From Gracilibacillus dipsosauri (GTDB taxonomy: Bacteria > Bacillota > Bacilli > Bacillales > Amphibacillaceae): a stretch of 64,000 bases of DNA. This document shows, one piece after another, positions 8,101 to 17,270 of this stretch. The position numbers and the translations under genes were made by a program. Where the stretch lies: positions 124,001 to 188,000 of the forward strand of contig NZ_QGTD01000008.1 of NCBI RefSeq assembly GCF_003176895.1, given 5' to 3'. The notes under the pieces are model-generated. The model did no database searches. It had not been told where the DNA came from and saw nothing but the letters and a program-made list of their open reading frames with translations. How positions within the stretch are numbered: position 1 is the stretch's first letter; the number at the start of each line of letters is the position of its first letter.

Positions 8101-8823
8101 ATGATATCTAATCATTTTAGACAAATAATAATACAACAATTTAATGACGACTACACCAGAGAAGAAGATTTTGTCATTAATACAGATAAGACCAGTAAGA
8201 CCATTAAAATTCTATACAAATTTATTAGAGGCTATAAATTAGAGTTAAGTTTTGATTCTATCGCACAAGAGCTAATGAGTATTTCTTTCTCGCCCGGTTC
8301 AATTTTAGAACAACAAGAATATAGCCAAATTAAAACTTTGAATGAAGTTAGAAAAATCATTAGAGAATGGGTACGAAATATAAACTCTGAAATTGTATCT
8401 TCTCCGATAGTAAGGCAAATTAATGAACAGCAATCTAAGGTTAAGGAAATTGAAGGAATGTTTAATGATTTTGAAGATAGTAACTTTAACTCAGATGAAA
8501 TAGATAAATTAAAAAATAAATTAGATGAGCTAGAGGAATCGTTAAAAAATAAAATTAATGAAGATAAGGATAAGGAGCAAGAAAATAGATTCATTATTAG
8601 AGAATTAGAAAAAGAAATTAAAACTTTAAAGACTCAGGTCGGAACATTAACTAAGAAAAATTGGTTATTATCTTTCTCGACTAAAATGTTTTTATTCTCT
8701 CAAAAACATCCAAAATTAACTAATTTCCTTGGTGTATCAGCATATAATTTTTTACCAGAGGATATCAAAAATGAAATTCCTGATGAATTTAAAAAGTTAT
8801 TACCTATAAAAAAAGAAGAATAA
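8101..8823 (+). CDS. Cargo protein with coiled coil, unknown
   Basis: 240 residues of unknown function. Residues about 1-105 form a mixed beta/alpha domain, about 105-185 are a long charged coiled coil (repeated Glu/Lys/Leu heptads), and the C-terminal 55 residues are more hydrophobic and end in PIKKEE. It has its own sigma-H-like promoter, a GGGGG RBS and its own terminator, the anatomy of a lysogenic cargo gene, and sits beside a TIR gene built the same way. A role as a defence partner is speculation from position. Confidence 0.75.
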   Translation: MISNHFRQIIIQQFNDDYTREEDFVINTDKTSKTIKILYKFIRGYKLELSFDSIAQELMSISFSPGSILEQQEYSQIKTLNEVRKIIREWVRNINSEIVSSPIVRQINEQQSKVKEIEGMFNDFEDSNFNSDEIDKLKNKLDELEESLKNKINEDKDKEQENRFIIRELEKEIKTLKTQVGTLTKKNWLLSFSTKMFLFSQKHPKLTNFLGVSAYNFLPEDIKNEIPDEFKKLLPIKKEE

Positions 8824-8827
8824 TTAT

Positions 8828-8853
8828 AAAGACATCTCAAACGAGATGTCTTT
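8828..8853 (+). terminator. Terminator of cargo unit 1
   Basis: AAAGACATCTC and GAGATGTCTTT form an 11-bp perfect stem with an AAAC loop; a T-rich stretch follows. A very similar hairpin ends the TIR unit. Confidence 0.75.
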
Positions 8854-8865
8854 ATAATTTATCGC

Positions 8866-8890
8866 AGGATTTTCCTACTTTTTGTCGAAA
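8866..8890 (+). promoter_or_regulatory. Sigma-H-like promoter, TIR unit
   Basis: AGGATTT (8866-8872) and GTCGAAA (8884-8890) with an 11-base spacer, followed by the TIR gene and its RBS GTAGGAGGG. The motif is shared with two other cargo units. Confidence 0.65.
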
Positions 8891-8926
8891 TTAATAAAAG
8901 ATAAAGAGGTAGGAGGGTAAGTTAAA

Positions 8927-9754
8927 ATGAAAGTATTTCTTAGTTGGTCAGGCAATGAAAGTAAACAATTAGCAGAGATTTTTAAGGATTGGTTACCCAA
9001 TGTTCTGCAATATGTAGAACCGTATATGTCATCAAAAGATATTACTTTGGGTGAAAGGTGGAATAATAGTATTGCAGATAGTTTAGAAATTTCAGTTTTT
9101 GGCTTAGTTTTTGTAACACCATCAAATATTAATGCTCCTTGGTTAAATTATGAAGCTGGTGCTCTTTCAAAAACGTTAGAGTCAAGAGTTATTCCTATAT
9201 TATATGAATCTGATGTTATGTTGTTAGAACAAGGACCACTAAAACAATTTCAATCAGCAACAGATTTAGAAAAAGAAAGCTTGTTAAGTTTGGTCAAAAG
9301 TATTAATAATAGTTGCGAAACAGGTAAACTAGACGAGTTAAGATTAGATAGAGCCTTTGAAATGTGGTGGCCAGATTTAAGTAAAAATATAAATAAGATA
9401 GAAAAGGCTGATCAAAACAATGAACTCGTACATGAACCAAGTGATAGAGAATTGTTAAGTAATATCTTCTCTAAGCTATCTGAGCAAGAAAGATTACTAT
9501 CAAAAAATGCTAATGAATTTGTACCACTATTTGATATAAATAAAGTGATCAAAGAACTAAGAAATGTAGATATGTTCATAAGTCAAACAATTGAGCGACT
9601 ACGCAAATTTGAGGCATATGATGATGAAATTTTGGAGCAACTAAGAAGTGCATCTATACATATTGACTTTTTATATGATTTGATAAGTGGGAAAATACCA
9701 AGGAGTAATGCCAAAAGAAATATAATTTCTAGAAAAGGTGTTGAGAGCAAATAA
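8927..9754 (+). CDS. TIR-domain protein (candidate NAD-consuming defence effector)
   Basis: 275 residues. The N-terminal TIR domain (about 1-150) begins MKVFLSWSG and contains SKDITLGERW and PWLNYEAGAL. The Glu in that last motif (about residue 76) is where catalytic TIR NADases carry their essential Glu. The C-terminal 120 residues are helical, probably for oligomerisation or sensing. TIR proteins in prophages often act in abortive infection by depleting NAD. The gene has its own promoter and terminator inside the phage late region. Activity and trigger are inferred from family. Confidence 0.85.
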   Translation: MKVFLSWSGNESKQLAEIFKDWLPNVLQYVEPYMSSKDITLGERWNNSIADSLEISVFGLVFVTPSNINAPWLNYEAGALSKTLESRVIPILYESDVMLLEQGPLKQFQSATDLEKESLLSLVKSINNSCETGKLDELRLDRAFEMWWPDLSKNINKIEKADQNNELVHEPSDRELLSNIFSKLSEQERLLSKNANEFVPLFDINKVIKELRNVDMFISQTIERLRKFEAYDDEILEQLRSASIHIDFLYDLISGKIPRSNAKRNIISRKGVESK

Positions 9755-9808
9755 AATTTTTTGCATACTTTGTTATGTTTCTTTTTATAGATGTAATATG
9801 CATTCATT

Positions 9809-9836
9809 AAGACATTTCTTAACGAAATGTCTTTTT
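9809..9836 (+). terminator. Terminator of TIR unit
   Basis: AAGACATTTC pairs with GAAATGTCTT over a TTAAC loop and is followed by TTT. It is closely similar to the hairpin ending cargo unit 1. Confidence 0.8.
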
Positions 9837-9862
9837 ACTATGCATAAAAGGAGATGGGTAGA

Positions 9863-10396
9863 ATGAAGAACGGATTTTTCTCTAAAGAAGCTATAAAGTA
9901 TTTACAATCAAAGTATCCTCATGTAACGGAATCAATGTTCAATGGATTGCTAAGTATGTTTGGATTAGAAACTATTAAAAAATTATCTGATGTTAATGAC
10001 AGTCTGCAGATTGCTGAAACAAGACATCTTCTTAAAATCCCAGAGCAAATTTCTAATGCGTTAGGTGTAGCAAGTGAAATTAATTTTCCAGATACAATAA
10101 GTGCAATATGTTATGTGCCTGAAAAGAGTATCGATGCAGTAGATGCTCTAACTTATGCTTATGAACACATGACTGATTATAAGAACAAATCTTTACTCAC
10201 TATTGAACTGGATGATATTGATAGTGTTCCGAAGGTTTTTTATAAAGGTGAGAAGATAGAAAAAAAGGTCCATGTTTCATTTGATTATAAAACGAAAACT
10301 GGTAACCCATTTGAAGGCGGCAATGAAATTCATATTGAACATTTCACTGGCAAACGGCCGGACACTAGAACTATCAAACACAACAATAAAAGATGA
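9863..10396 (+). CDS. Phage protein of unknown function
   Basis: 177 residues from the ATG at 9863, which is 9 bases after AAAGGAG; an upstream ATG at 9854 would directly abut that RBS. The first half is helical (FSKEAIKYLQSKYP) and the second half is beta-rich and basic at the end. It precedes the HNH gene of the packaging module. No family recognised. Confidence 0.65.
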   Translation: MKNGFFSKEAIKYLQSKYPHVTESMFNGLLSMFGLETIKKLSDVNDSLQIAETRHLLKIPEQISNALGVASEINFPDTISAICYVPEKSIDAVDALTYAYEHMTDYKNKSLLTIELDDIDSVPKVFYKGEKIEKKVHVSFDYKTKTGNPFEGGNEIHIEHFTGKRPDTRTIKHNNKR

Positions 10397-10399
10397 ACA

Positions 10400-10744
10400 A
10401 TGCATGAATACAAAACCAAACAACAGAAGCGTAAATTCTATGACAGTAAAGAATGGAAACTACTAAGAGTAAAGGTTAAACAGCGAGACAACTACGAATG
10501 CCAGGAGTGCAAACGCAAAGGCAGAGTAACAATTGATACCAATGAGTACAGCGAATCTGCTAAGCGAAAGAAGATCATGTTGGTAGTTGACCACATCAAA
10601 GAGATTGAGGATTATCCTGAGCTTGCGCTTGATGAGGATAATTTAGAAACACTGTGTGTTACTTGTCATAACAAAAAGCATGGAAGGTATGTTGATTACT
10701 CGAAGTGGAGGAAGAAACCTAAGTGGGATGATGAATGGTGGTGA
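10400..10744 (+). CDS. HNH endonuclease of the packaging module
   Basis: 114 residues. CQECKRKG (about 33-40), VVDHIKEI (about 62-69) and CVTCHNKKH (about 91-99) form the HNH nuclease with its zinc-binding Cys pairs. In HK97-type phages an HNH protein next to terminase assists cos cleavage. Its position two genes upstream of the small terminase fits that role. The stop overlaps the next start by four bases. Confidence 0.88.
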   Translation: MHEYKTKQQKRKFYDSKEWKLLRVKVKQRDNYECQECKRKGRVTIDTNEYSESAKRKKIMLVVDHIKEIEDYPELALDEDNLETLCVTCHNKKHGRYVDYSKWRKKPKWDDEWW

Positions 10745-10911
10745 AAGAATTGGAAGTACAAGAAGCTTGCGAGACATTAGAAGATCTGTTGGAAAGAGAA
10801 TCAAAAATTGATAATGGTCATTTAATGATGAAAGAATTTAATGCGCTGAACAAGTTGTTACTAGAAGCTACGGTTCATCTTGGATATAAGGTGCGGGAAG
10901 AAAATAAATAG
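10741..10911 (+). CDS. Small phage protein between HNH and terminase, 56 aa
   Basis: Starts at a GTG overlapping the HNH stop (GTGA). The protein is helical and acidic (ETLEDLLERESK, then MKEFNALNKLLLEA). Translational coupling supports it as real. No family recognised. Confidence 0.55.
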   Translation: MKELEVQEACETLEDLLERESKIDNGHLMMKEFNALNKLLLEATVHLGYKVREENK

Positions 10912-11010
10912 TACCCCCCACCTAAAAAGTTTCGCGATTTTTTTGATCGGGGGCACCGGTGAAGGGGGACTCGACTAACCAGATTCAAACCAAAATTCTC
11001 ACGTGAGGGG
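10912..11010 (+). other. Candidate cos region
   Basis: A non-coding, strongly GC-skewed stretch between the HNH gene and the small terminase: a C-run (ACCCCCCACC) near 10,912-10,922, then GGGGGCACCGG and GAAGGGGGACTC at about 10,948-10,973. In HNH-type cos phages the cleavage site lies here, just upstream of terS. The cut site itself cannot be read from sequence. Confidence 0.4.
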
Positions 11011-11021
11011 GGTGGGTGCAT

Positions 11022-11348
11022 GTGACATTGAAATTTAGAACGGACGTGGGTATTGATAAAATCAAGGATTATCTGATGTCAAAGGTGGACACGAGTAGTC
11101 CAGTTGAAGTAGAAAAAGTCGGTAGGTACTTAAAGCATATTGAGATATATCGACGCATGGAAAAGAAAGTAAAAGCAGAGGGTGTTTCTATCACGGTAAG
11201 AAATGGGAGCCAATCATATGTGAAGTCGCACCCTCTTCTTGCTGAGATGAACAAAGTAAATGCATCTATTATAAATATCGAACGCTCTTTCCGTTTTCAA
11301 GGCGATGATGAAAATAAGAATAGCTATTCAGCAAATGATCTGCTATGA
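11022..11348 (+). CDS. terS: Terminase small subunit (P27-like)
   Basis: 108 residues from the GTG at 11022, preceded by GAGGGGGGTGGG. It is helical, with IRKIDYL-type basic segments replaced here by VEKVGRYLKHIEIYRRM, and a C-terminal motif (HPLLAEMNKVNASIINIERSF) typical of P27-family small terminases. It recognises phage DNA for packaging. The end overlaps terL by four bases. Confidence 0.8.
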   Translation: MTLKFRTDVGIDKIKDYLMSKVDTSSPVEVEKVGRYLKHIEIYRRMEKKVKAEGVSITVRNGSQSYVKSHPLLAEMNKVNASIINIERSFRFQGDDENKNSYSANDLL

Positions 11349-13042
11349 AAATAAATAAGCATGTTACGTTTTACATGAACCAGTACGATGCCGGCAAGAT
11401 TAAAGTCAGCAAGTACGTGGTTCTTTTATTTACTTATTTAAAAAATTACGTCTTGAATCGTGACGATATTTATTTTGATGAAGTGACACATGAAAGATAT
11501 ATAGCTTTTACCGAAAAAAACTATTTTAAACTTATGCCATTCCAAAAGTTTATTACGGCATTTGTGTTTCTGTTTTACAAAGAAGATAATAATCCGTTTT
11601 TTGATCAGTTCTTTTTATATAAAGCAAGAGGTGCTGGTAAGAATGGTTTGATCTCATCACTCACACATTTTTTTATCAGTGATCTGCATGGCATTAAAAA
11701 TTATAATGTGTCCATTGTGGCCAATAGTGAAGATCAAGCCAAGACATCCTTCAAAGAAGTTTATAATGCGATTGAACAAGATGGTAAAAAAGGTGTTTTG
11801 CAATCTCTGTTTTATCATACGAAATCAGAGATCGTCAGCCGAACTAATGGCAGTGAAATGCGTTACCATACATCTAATGCTAAAACAAAAGATAGTTTAC
11901 GTGATGGTTGCGTCATCTATGATGAAGTGCACGAATATGAAGATTCAGCCATTGTTGATGTATTTACATCTGGACTTGGTAAGGTGAAACATTCGAGAGA
12001 ATTCTTTATTACAACAGATGGCTTTGTTCGTGGTGGTTACCTGGATGATCTTAAAGAGCGCGCTATGAGTGTGCTTAAAGGCGAGGCACCAGAAGATAAT
12101 CTATTTGTTTTTATGGCCACACTTGATGATGAAAAAGAGTTAGAGGATTACGATGCTTGGCAAAAGGCCAATCCAATGTTCCATGAGCCGATGAATGACT
12201 ATGCTAAGGAACTTTTTAGAAAAGTGAAAAGACAGTATGTCACATTAGGTAACTCGAAACCAACGGCAAGAATACGCTTTATGACGAAGCGGATGAACTT
12301 TCCTGCTACCGATTTAACTGCTTCTGTAGCTACCTGGGAAGAAATATGGAGAACTGGTTTTGAAACAGGTCCAAACGATGATGAAAAGATATTACGGAAA
12401 ATACCTGAATTAAAACATAGGGTTGCTGTAGGTGGTCTTGATTTTGCGAGCATTCGAGACTTTGCATCTGTGGGATTATTATTTAAGGTTGGCGAAGATT
12501 ACATTTGGAAAACTCATTCTTTTGTCAGACGTGGTTTTTTGGATGCAGTAGATTTAAAAGCTCCCATTGAGGACTGGCACGAACAAGGATTACTCACCAT
12601 TGTAGATGGTCCTGTTATCGATATAAAACATATTGTAGATTGGTTTGTTGCCATGCGAGAACATTACGGAGTGAATCGAATTGTTGCTGATACCTTTAGA
12701 TTAGATTTAGTAAAGACAGCACTTGAAGCAGAAGGATTTGAATTAATTTATATCCGGAATCCCAAAGCTATTCACTCGCTACTTGCTCCTAGAGTCGAAA
12801 CGTTATTTGCACAAAATCATATCATCTATGGCGATAATCCATTAATGCGTTGGTTTACTAATAATGTGTATGTCAAGATCAAAAAAGATGGAAATAAAGA
12901 ATACTTGAAAAAGGATGAAGTGAGACGTAAAACGGATGGATTTCAGGCTTTCATTCATGCTCTATGGCAAGCGGATAACATCTTGGAGGATGATATCGAT
13001 TTAGACGAATCATTGGATGCACTTGAAGCGCTGAATTTCTAA
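11345..13042 (+). CDS. terL: Terminase large subunit
   Basis: 565 residues. The ATPase domain has a Walker A variant YKARGAGKNG at about 97-106 and Walker B CVIYDEVHEY at about 193-202. The C-terminal RNase H-like nuclease begins at VGGLDFASIRDFASVG (about 361-376). It powers DNA packaging and cuts genome ends together with TerS and the HNH protein. Overlap with terS implies coupled translation. Confidence 0.95.
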   Translation: MKINKHVTFYMNQYDAGKIKVSKYVVLLFTYLKNYVLNRDDIYFDEVTHERYIAFTEKNYFKLMPFQKFITAFVFLFYKEDNNPFFDQFFLYKARGAGKNGLISSLTHFFISDLHGIKNYNVSIVANSEDQAKTSFKEVYNAIEQDGKKGVLQSLFYHTKSEIVSRTNGSEMRYHTSNAKTKDSLRDGCVIYDEVHEYEDSAIVDVFTSGLGKVKHSREFFITTDGFVRGGYLDDLKERAMSVLKGEAPEDNLFVFMATLDDEKELEDYDAWQKANPMFHEPMNDYAKELFRKVKRQYVTLGNSKPTARIRFMTKRMNFPATDLTASVATWEEIWRTGFETGPNDDEKILRKIPELKHRVAVGGLDFASIRDFASVGLLFKVGEDYIWKTHSFVRRGFLDAVDLKAPIEDWHEQGLLTIVDGPVIDIKHIVDWFVAMREHYGVNRIVADTFRLDLVKTALEAEGFELIYIRNPKAIHSLLAPRVETLFAQNHIIYGDNPLMRWFTNNVYVKIKKDGNKEYLKKDEVRRKTDGFQAFIHALWQADNILEDDIDLDESLDALEALNF

Positions 13043-13062
13043 GAAGGAGGTGAGTACAAAAG

Positions 13063-14190
13063 GTGGGATGGATAGATAAAATATTGAGACGAAATAGCGA
13101 GCTTGAATCAATGTTTGATCTGGATTTAATTGACGAAACAAATCACAGGGCCTATTTAAAACAAATGGCCTTGGAAACCAACTTTAATTTTATAGGACGT
13201 ACTATTAGCCAGTCAGACTTTAGGATTATGAAGGATGGCAAACGTCAGTTTGAAGATTGGCATTATCTTCTAAACGTGCGTCCCAATACTGATCAGACAG
13301 CTGCAAAGTTTTGGCAAGATTTTATTTATAAGTTGCTTGATGAAAATGAAGTTCTGGTCATTTTGACAGACAATAATGATCTATTAATAGCGGATGATTT
13401 TGACAGAATCGAATATGCTGTGTACCCAGATATATTTAGAAATGTCTCGGTAAAAGATTACACATTCCAACGCACGTTCCAAATGGATGAAGTAATTTAT
13501 CTCACATATAACAATAAAAAGCTTGCTAAGTTTTTAAATGGTATGTTTCAGGATTTTGGCGATTTGTTCAGTCGTATGATTGAGATTAGTATGAGAAATC
13601 ATCAAATTAGAGGGACGGTTGATGTAGAAGCCACAGGGAAACTTGATGAGAAAAGCCAAAGCAGGTTGCAAGAATTCATTGATAAACTCTTTCAATCTTT
13701 CAAGAAAAACACGATTGCTCTTGTGCCGAAATTAAAAGGTTTTAATTATAATGAGGTTTCTAAAGGAGATGGTAAAGGGCAATCAGTTGATGAAATTACA
13801 AAGCTTAAAAAAACCTTAGTCGACGAGGTTGCGAATATACTTGGTATTCCTGCTGCCTTGATCCATGGAGATTTAGCAGAATACGAAACAAGTTTAAAAG
13901 CTTATATAAAGTTTTGCATCGGTCCATTGATCAAAAAAATATCGGATGAATTAAATGCAAAGCTAGTTGAAAAAGCGGATTACTTAAAAGGTGACAGAAT
14001 CGAGGTGAGGGGAGTGGTCGAGAAAAGTGTGATTGAAAATGCAGAAGCAGTAGACAAGCTTGTTGCCAGTGGTGCTTATACACGTAATGAAGTACGTGAG
14101 AAGTTTGGTGATGAACGTTCAGATGATCCAGAACTTGATAAATTTGTCATCACTAAAAACTATGAATCTATTGAAGGAGGTGAGACCTGA
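13063..14190 (+). CDS. Portal protein (HK97 family)
   Basis: 375 residues from a GTG behind AAGGAGGTGAG. The N-terminal WIDKILRR and the central DWHYLLNVRPNTDQTAAKFW motif are typical of HK97-type portals, as is the LGIPAALIHGD segment near residue 264. It forms the dodecameric DNA gate of the capsid vertex. It sits between terL and the head protease, and its stop overlaps the protease ATG. Confidence 0.92.
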   Translation: MGWIDKILRRNSELESMFDLDLIDETNHRAYLKQMALETNFNFIGRTISQSDFRIMKDGKRQFEDWHYLLNVRPNTDQTAAKFWQDFIYKLLDENEVLVILTDNNDLLIADDFDRIEYAVYPDIFRNVSVKDYTFQRTFQMDEVIYLTYNNKKLAKFLNGMFQDFGDLFSRMIEISMRNHQIRGTVDVEATGKLDEKSQSRLQEFIDKLFQSFKKNTIALVPKLKGFNYNEVSKGDGKGQSVDEITKLKKTLVDEVANILGIPAALIHGDLAEYETSLKAYIKFCIGPLIKKISDELNAKLVEKADYLKGDRIEVRGVVEKSVIENAEAVDKLVASGAYTRNEVREKFGDERSDDPELDKFVITKNYESIEGGET

Positions 14191-14948
14191 TGCCATATAA
14201 GCTGAAAATTAAAGGTACCATTGTATCTGATGACATTGCGTGGATTTATGAATTGTTCGATATAGATCATACGTCTCCAAGAATGGTGGAAACTGCTCTT
14301 GAAAATGCGAATGGTGATCACTTAGAAATACTTATCAATAGTCCAGGAGGATCTGTTTTCGATGGTTCAGAAATATACTCAACTATAAAAGATTACTCTG
14401 GCGATTCTACGGTTAAAATTGTTGGAATTGCAGCGAGTGCTGCCTCCGTAATTGCTATGGCTGGGAAAAAAGTAATGATGGCACCTACTGCACAAATGAT
14501 GATTCATAATGCGAGTACATTTTCCAGTGGCGATTATAGAGAAATGGATAAAACATCTGATTTCTTAAAGAATGTTAATCAAACAATCGCAAATGCTTAT
14601 AAAATCAAAAGTGGGAAGACAGATGAAGAGTTACTGTCCATGATGGATGATGAAACGTGGATGACAGCTCAACAGGCGATGGAACATAATATGATTGATG
14701 AAATTATGTTTGATGATAGTTACCAAACAGTAGCAGCTGTAGACTCAGTTGTATTACCGAAACAAGTCATTGACAAAGTTAGAAGTCAAGGCGGACTGAA
14801 CAAACCTACCAATACAAAAAATGCCATTGATGAGGAAATCGTAAAACAAATGCTTGCTGATTTTAAAGAAGAAATTATTAACGAATTGCAACCAAATAAC
14901 CAACAAACGAAAGCGCCGGTAAATAAGAAACCGAAGCGCTTTTTATAA
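14190..14948 (+). CDS. ClpP-like head maturation protease
   Basis: 252 residues. The ClpP fold is visible: INSPGGSVFDG (about 50-60), the nucleophile Ser in GIAASAASVIAMAG (about 87-100), and the catalytic His in MMIHNAS (about 112-118). A Lys/Pro-rich C-terminal tail follows and may be a scaffold segment. It processes the head proteins during prohead maturation. Position between portal and capsid is standard. Confidence 0.93.
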   Translation: MPYKLKIKGTIVSDDIAWIYELFDIDHTSPRMVETALENANGDHLEILINSPGGSVFDGSEIYSTIKDYSGDSTVKIVGIAASAASVIAMAGKKVMMAPTAQMMIHNASTFSSGDYREMDKTSDFLKNVNQTIANAYKIKSGKTDEELLSMMDDETWMTAQQAMEHNMIDEIMFDDSYQTVAAVDSVVLPKQVIDKVRSQGGLNKPTNTKNAIDEEIVKQMLADFKEEIINELQPNNQQTKAPVNKKPKRFL

Positions 14949-14974
14949 TGAAAAAAATTAGGGAGGAATAAAGC

Positions 14975-16168
14975 ATGACAATTAAATTAAAAGGTAAAAT
15001 GGAAAACTTTGAAGAGAAAAAGACAGCTTATATGTCTGTTGTAAAGAACGAGGAATCTACACCAGAGCAACATGAAACGGCTTTTAATGAAATGTTTACA
15101 GCTTTACAAAATGACTTAACTGAGAAAATTTCTGCTGAAGCTCGAAATGAAGTGCATGATGCCCAGATATTAGCTGCTCGTGGTCAAAACGTTCTGACTT
15201 CAAAAGAACGCAAATTTTTTAACGAGGTTGTGGAGTTTGGTGGGTTTGATGAAGATTCTATCTTACCAATAACTACACAAGAAAGAGTATTTGAGGATTT
15301 AGTTAAAGCTCATCCATTGTTGGAATCAATTGGATTACAAGACTTAGGAGCAGTCACTCGCTTCATTAAATCAGACCCTACAAAAGCATACGCTTGGGGA
15401 GCATTGTTTGGTGAAATTAAAGGACAGGTTGGTGCAGCATTCCGAGAAGAACAAATTGGACAATTGAAACTTACAGCATTTGCGGTCATTCCTAAAGACA
15501 TGTTGGAGCTGGGACCAGAGTATGTAGAACGCTATGTTCGTACTCTATTAGTTGAGTCTTACTCCGTAGGGCTAGAATATGGTTTAGTAAACGGTCGTGG
15601 GCCATCTCAAAACGAACCGATTGGTCTAATGAAAAACGTTTCTGAAAATGGAGCAGTTACCACAAAAACTTCATCTGGTACATTAACTTTCGCTCCTTCT
15701 GAAAAAGGGGAAGTTGTAGCAGGTGAATTGCACGATGTCATCCAAGCCTTGTCTACGGATGCAAAAGGGAAGGCACGCAAGGTGCTTAATAAAATTGTGA
15801 TGGTTGTTAATCCAACGGATGCTATTAGTGTACAAGCTAGAAATACCATCCAAACTGCTAACGGACAATGGGTAACATCACTTCCTTACAACATTAAAAC
15901 AGTTGAATCAGAAGAAATACCTTCTAAGAAAGCACTTTTCTTTGTTCAAGGGAAATATCTTGCTGCAGTAGCTGGTGGTTACAAAACAAATAAATTTGAC
16001 CAAACATTGGCGATTGAAGATGCCATGCTTTACACTATCAAGCAGTTTGCAAATGGGAAGCCCGAAGATAATAAAACAGCTTTACTTTACGATTTAAACA
16101 TTTCTTTCAACGGTGGCGGTACAACCACCACAACTAGCTCTACAACAAGTACAACCACTAGCGCATAA
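14975..16168 (+). CDS. Major capsid protein (HK97 fold) with Thr/Ser-rich tail
   Basis: 397 residues. An N-terminal helical delta-like region (about 1-75) precedes the HK97-type core (LESIGLQDLGAVTRFI, later FAVIPKDMLELGP). The last 18 residues are GGGTTTTTSSTTSTTTSA, an extension beyond the usual end of such proteins. Similar tails occur on two other virion proteins in this operon, and a glycosyltransferase gene follows the tail protein. The Thr codons are mixed, so this is not a simple DNA repeat. Glycosylation of the tail is inferred. Confidence 0.9.
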   Translation: MTIKLKGKMENFEEKKTAYMSVVKNEESTPEQHETAFNEMFTALQNDLTEKISAEARNEVHDAQILAARGQNVLTSKERKFFNEVVEFGGFDEDSILPITTQERVFEDLVKAHPLLESIGLQDLGAVTRFIKSDPTKAYAWGALFGEIKGQVGAAFREEQIGQLKLTAFAVIPKDMLELGPEYVERYVRTLLVESYSVGLEYGLVNGRGPSQNEPIGLMKNVSENGAVTTKTSSGTLTFAPSEKGEVVAGELHDVIQALSTDAKGKARKVLNKIVMVVNPTDAISVQARNTIQTANGQWVTSLPYNIKTVESEEIPSKKALFFVQGKYLAAVAGGYKTNKFDQTLAIEDAMLYTIKQFANGKPEDNKTALLYDLNISFNGGGTTTTTSSTTSTTTSA

Positions 16169-16181
16169 TGAGGTGATGTGA

Positions 16182-16511
16182 TTGCAAGAAATCACACAGG
16201 AAATTGTAGAAGAGTATAAAGAACGAAATCACATAACTCACAATGAGGACGACAATTTAAAAAGATTGTTGTCCTTTTCTGTTTCTGCTATAAGGAGTAG
16301 TTGCGGTGAGTTTGATATCTACGGAACTACGGATATCGATAATAGTGCAAAGGAATTGGTGTTCGAGCGTACTCGATATGCGTACAATGATGCGGTCGAG
16401 TTTTTTGAAGATAATTTCCTTAGTGAAATAACGGGATTAGCATTAGACATTGAAATGAAGCGTATGGAAAATGCGACTACCACCACAACGACAACAACAG
16501 GAGGTGGTTAA
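16182..16511 (+). CDS. Head-tail connector protein with Thr-rich tail
   Basis: 109 residues from a TTG behind AATGAGGTGATG. A helical body (about 1-96) resembles gp6-type connector proteins that ring the portal. The C-terminus is ATTTTTTTTGGG, echoing the capsid and major tail protein tails. It lies directly after the capsid gene, the usual connector position. Confidence 0.7.
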   Translation: MQEITQEIVEEYKERNHITHNEDDNLKRLLSFSVSAIRSSCGEFDIYGTTDIDNSAKELVFERTRYAYNDAVEFFEDNFLSEITGLALDIEMKRMENATTTTTTTTGGG

Positions 16512-16512
16512 G

Positions 16513-16881
16513 GTGAGACCCTTTAAATACAAACCACCTCGTGTACATTCGGGTGAATTACGAACGCCTATATCCTTTTACAAGTATGTACCTAAAAAGG
16601 GACCCGAGCCAGGGGAAGTAGAAGAAAAAATCCTTTATAATGCTTGGGCAAAAATCGATGAAGTATGGATGAAAGATTTGGAGCTTGCCAAGTCGAATGG
16701 CACATTGTCAGACATCACCATCACCATACGAGATCCATTACAGGAATATATACCGACTGATAAGCACTATATCTCCATCGATCATCCTCAGTATAAAGGC
16801 AATCGATATAACGTGAAGCATGTTCAACCAGATCCGCAGAACAATCGATTTATTAACGTAATAGCGAGGTTGGTTACATGA
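16513..16881 (+). CDS. Head-tail adaptor / head closure protein
   Basis: 122 residues from the GTG at 16513, which has GAGGTGG upstream; an earlier in-frame ATG lies inside the previous gene and lacks an RBS. The ELRTPISFYKY start and the beta-rich body with ITIRDP and YISIDHP fit SPP1 gp16-like head completion proteins. It seals the neck after packaging. Confidence 0.78.
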   Translation: MRPFKYKPPRVHSGELRTPISFYKYVPKKGPEPGEVEEKILYNAWAKIDEVWMKDLELAKSNGTLSDITITIRDPLQEYIPTDKHYISIDHPQYKGNRYNVKHVQPDPQNNRFINVIARLVT

Positions 16882-17270
16882 GCGTGAAAATAAAAGGATT
16901 ACCAAAACTATTGGCCCAACTCGAGCAAAAACTTGGTCAGCAGGCTTTGCAACGAATCAGCGACAAAGCTTTAATAGAGGCTGCCAATGAATTTGTGAAA
17001 GTTTTAAAACAAGAGTTCGAGAAATTTAAAGATACAGGAGCTAGTATTGAGGAGATTACCATTACAGGACCTTATTGGGAAAATGGTGTCCGAACGATTA
17101 AAGTGCATTGGCGTGGACCAGATGGTCGGTATCGGATCATACACCTTAATGAGTGGGGAACCATTAACAATCCTAATCCAGCTGGTAAAGGAGCTATCGC
17201 AAGAGCTTTGAAAAATAGTGAGAAGGCATATGGTGATGCGGTGAAAAAAGCATTGAAGGGTGGTCTGTGA
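16878..17270 (+). CDS. HK97 gp10-like neck/tail protein
   Basis: 130 residues. KIKGLPKLLAQLEQKL at the start and the central KVHWRGPDGRYRIIHLNEWGT are characteristic of the HK97 gp10 family. It helps join tail to head. It overlaps the previous gene by four bases and the next start by one. Confidence 0.82.
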   Translation: MSVKIKGLPKLLAQLEQKLGQQALQRISDKALIEAANEFVKVLKQEFEKFKDTGASIEEITITGPYWENGVRTIKVHWRGPDGRYRIIHLNEWGTINNPNPAGKGAIARALKNSEKAYGDAVKKALKGGL

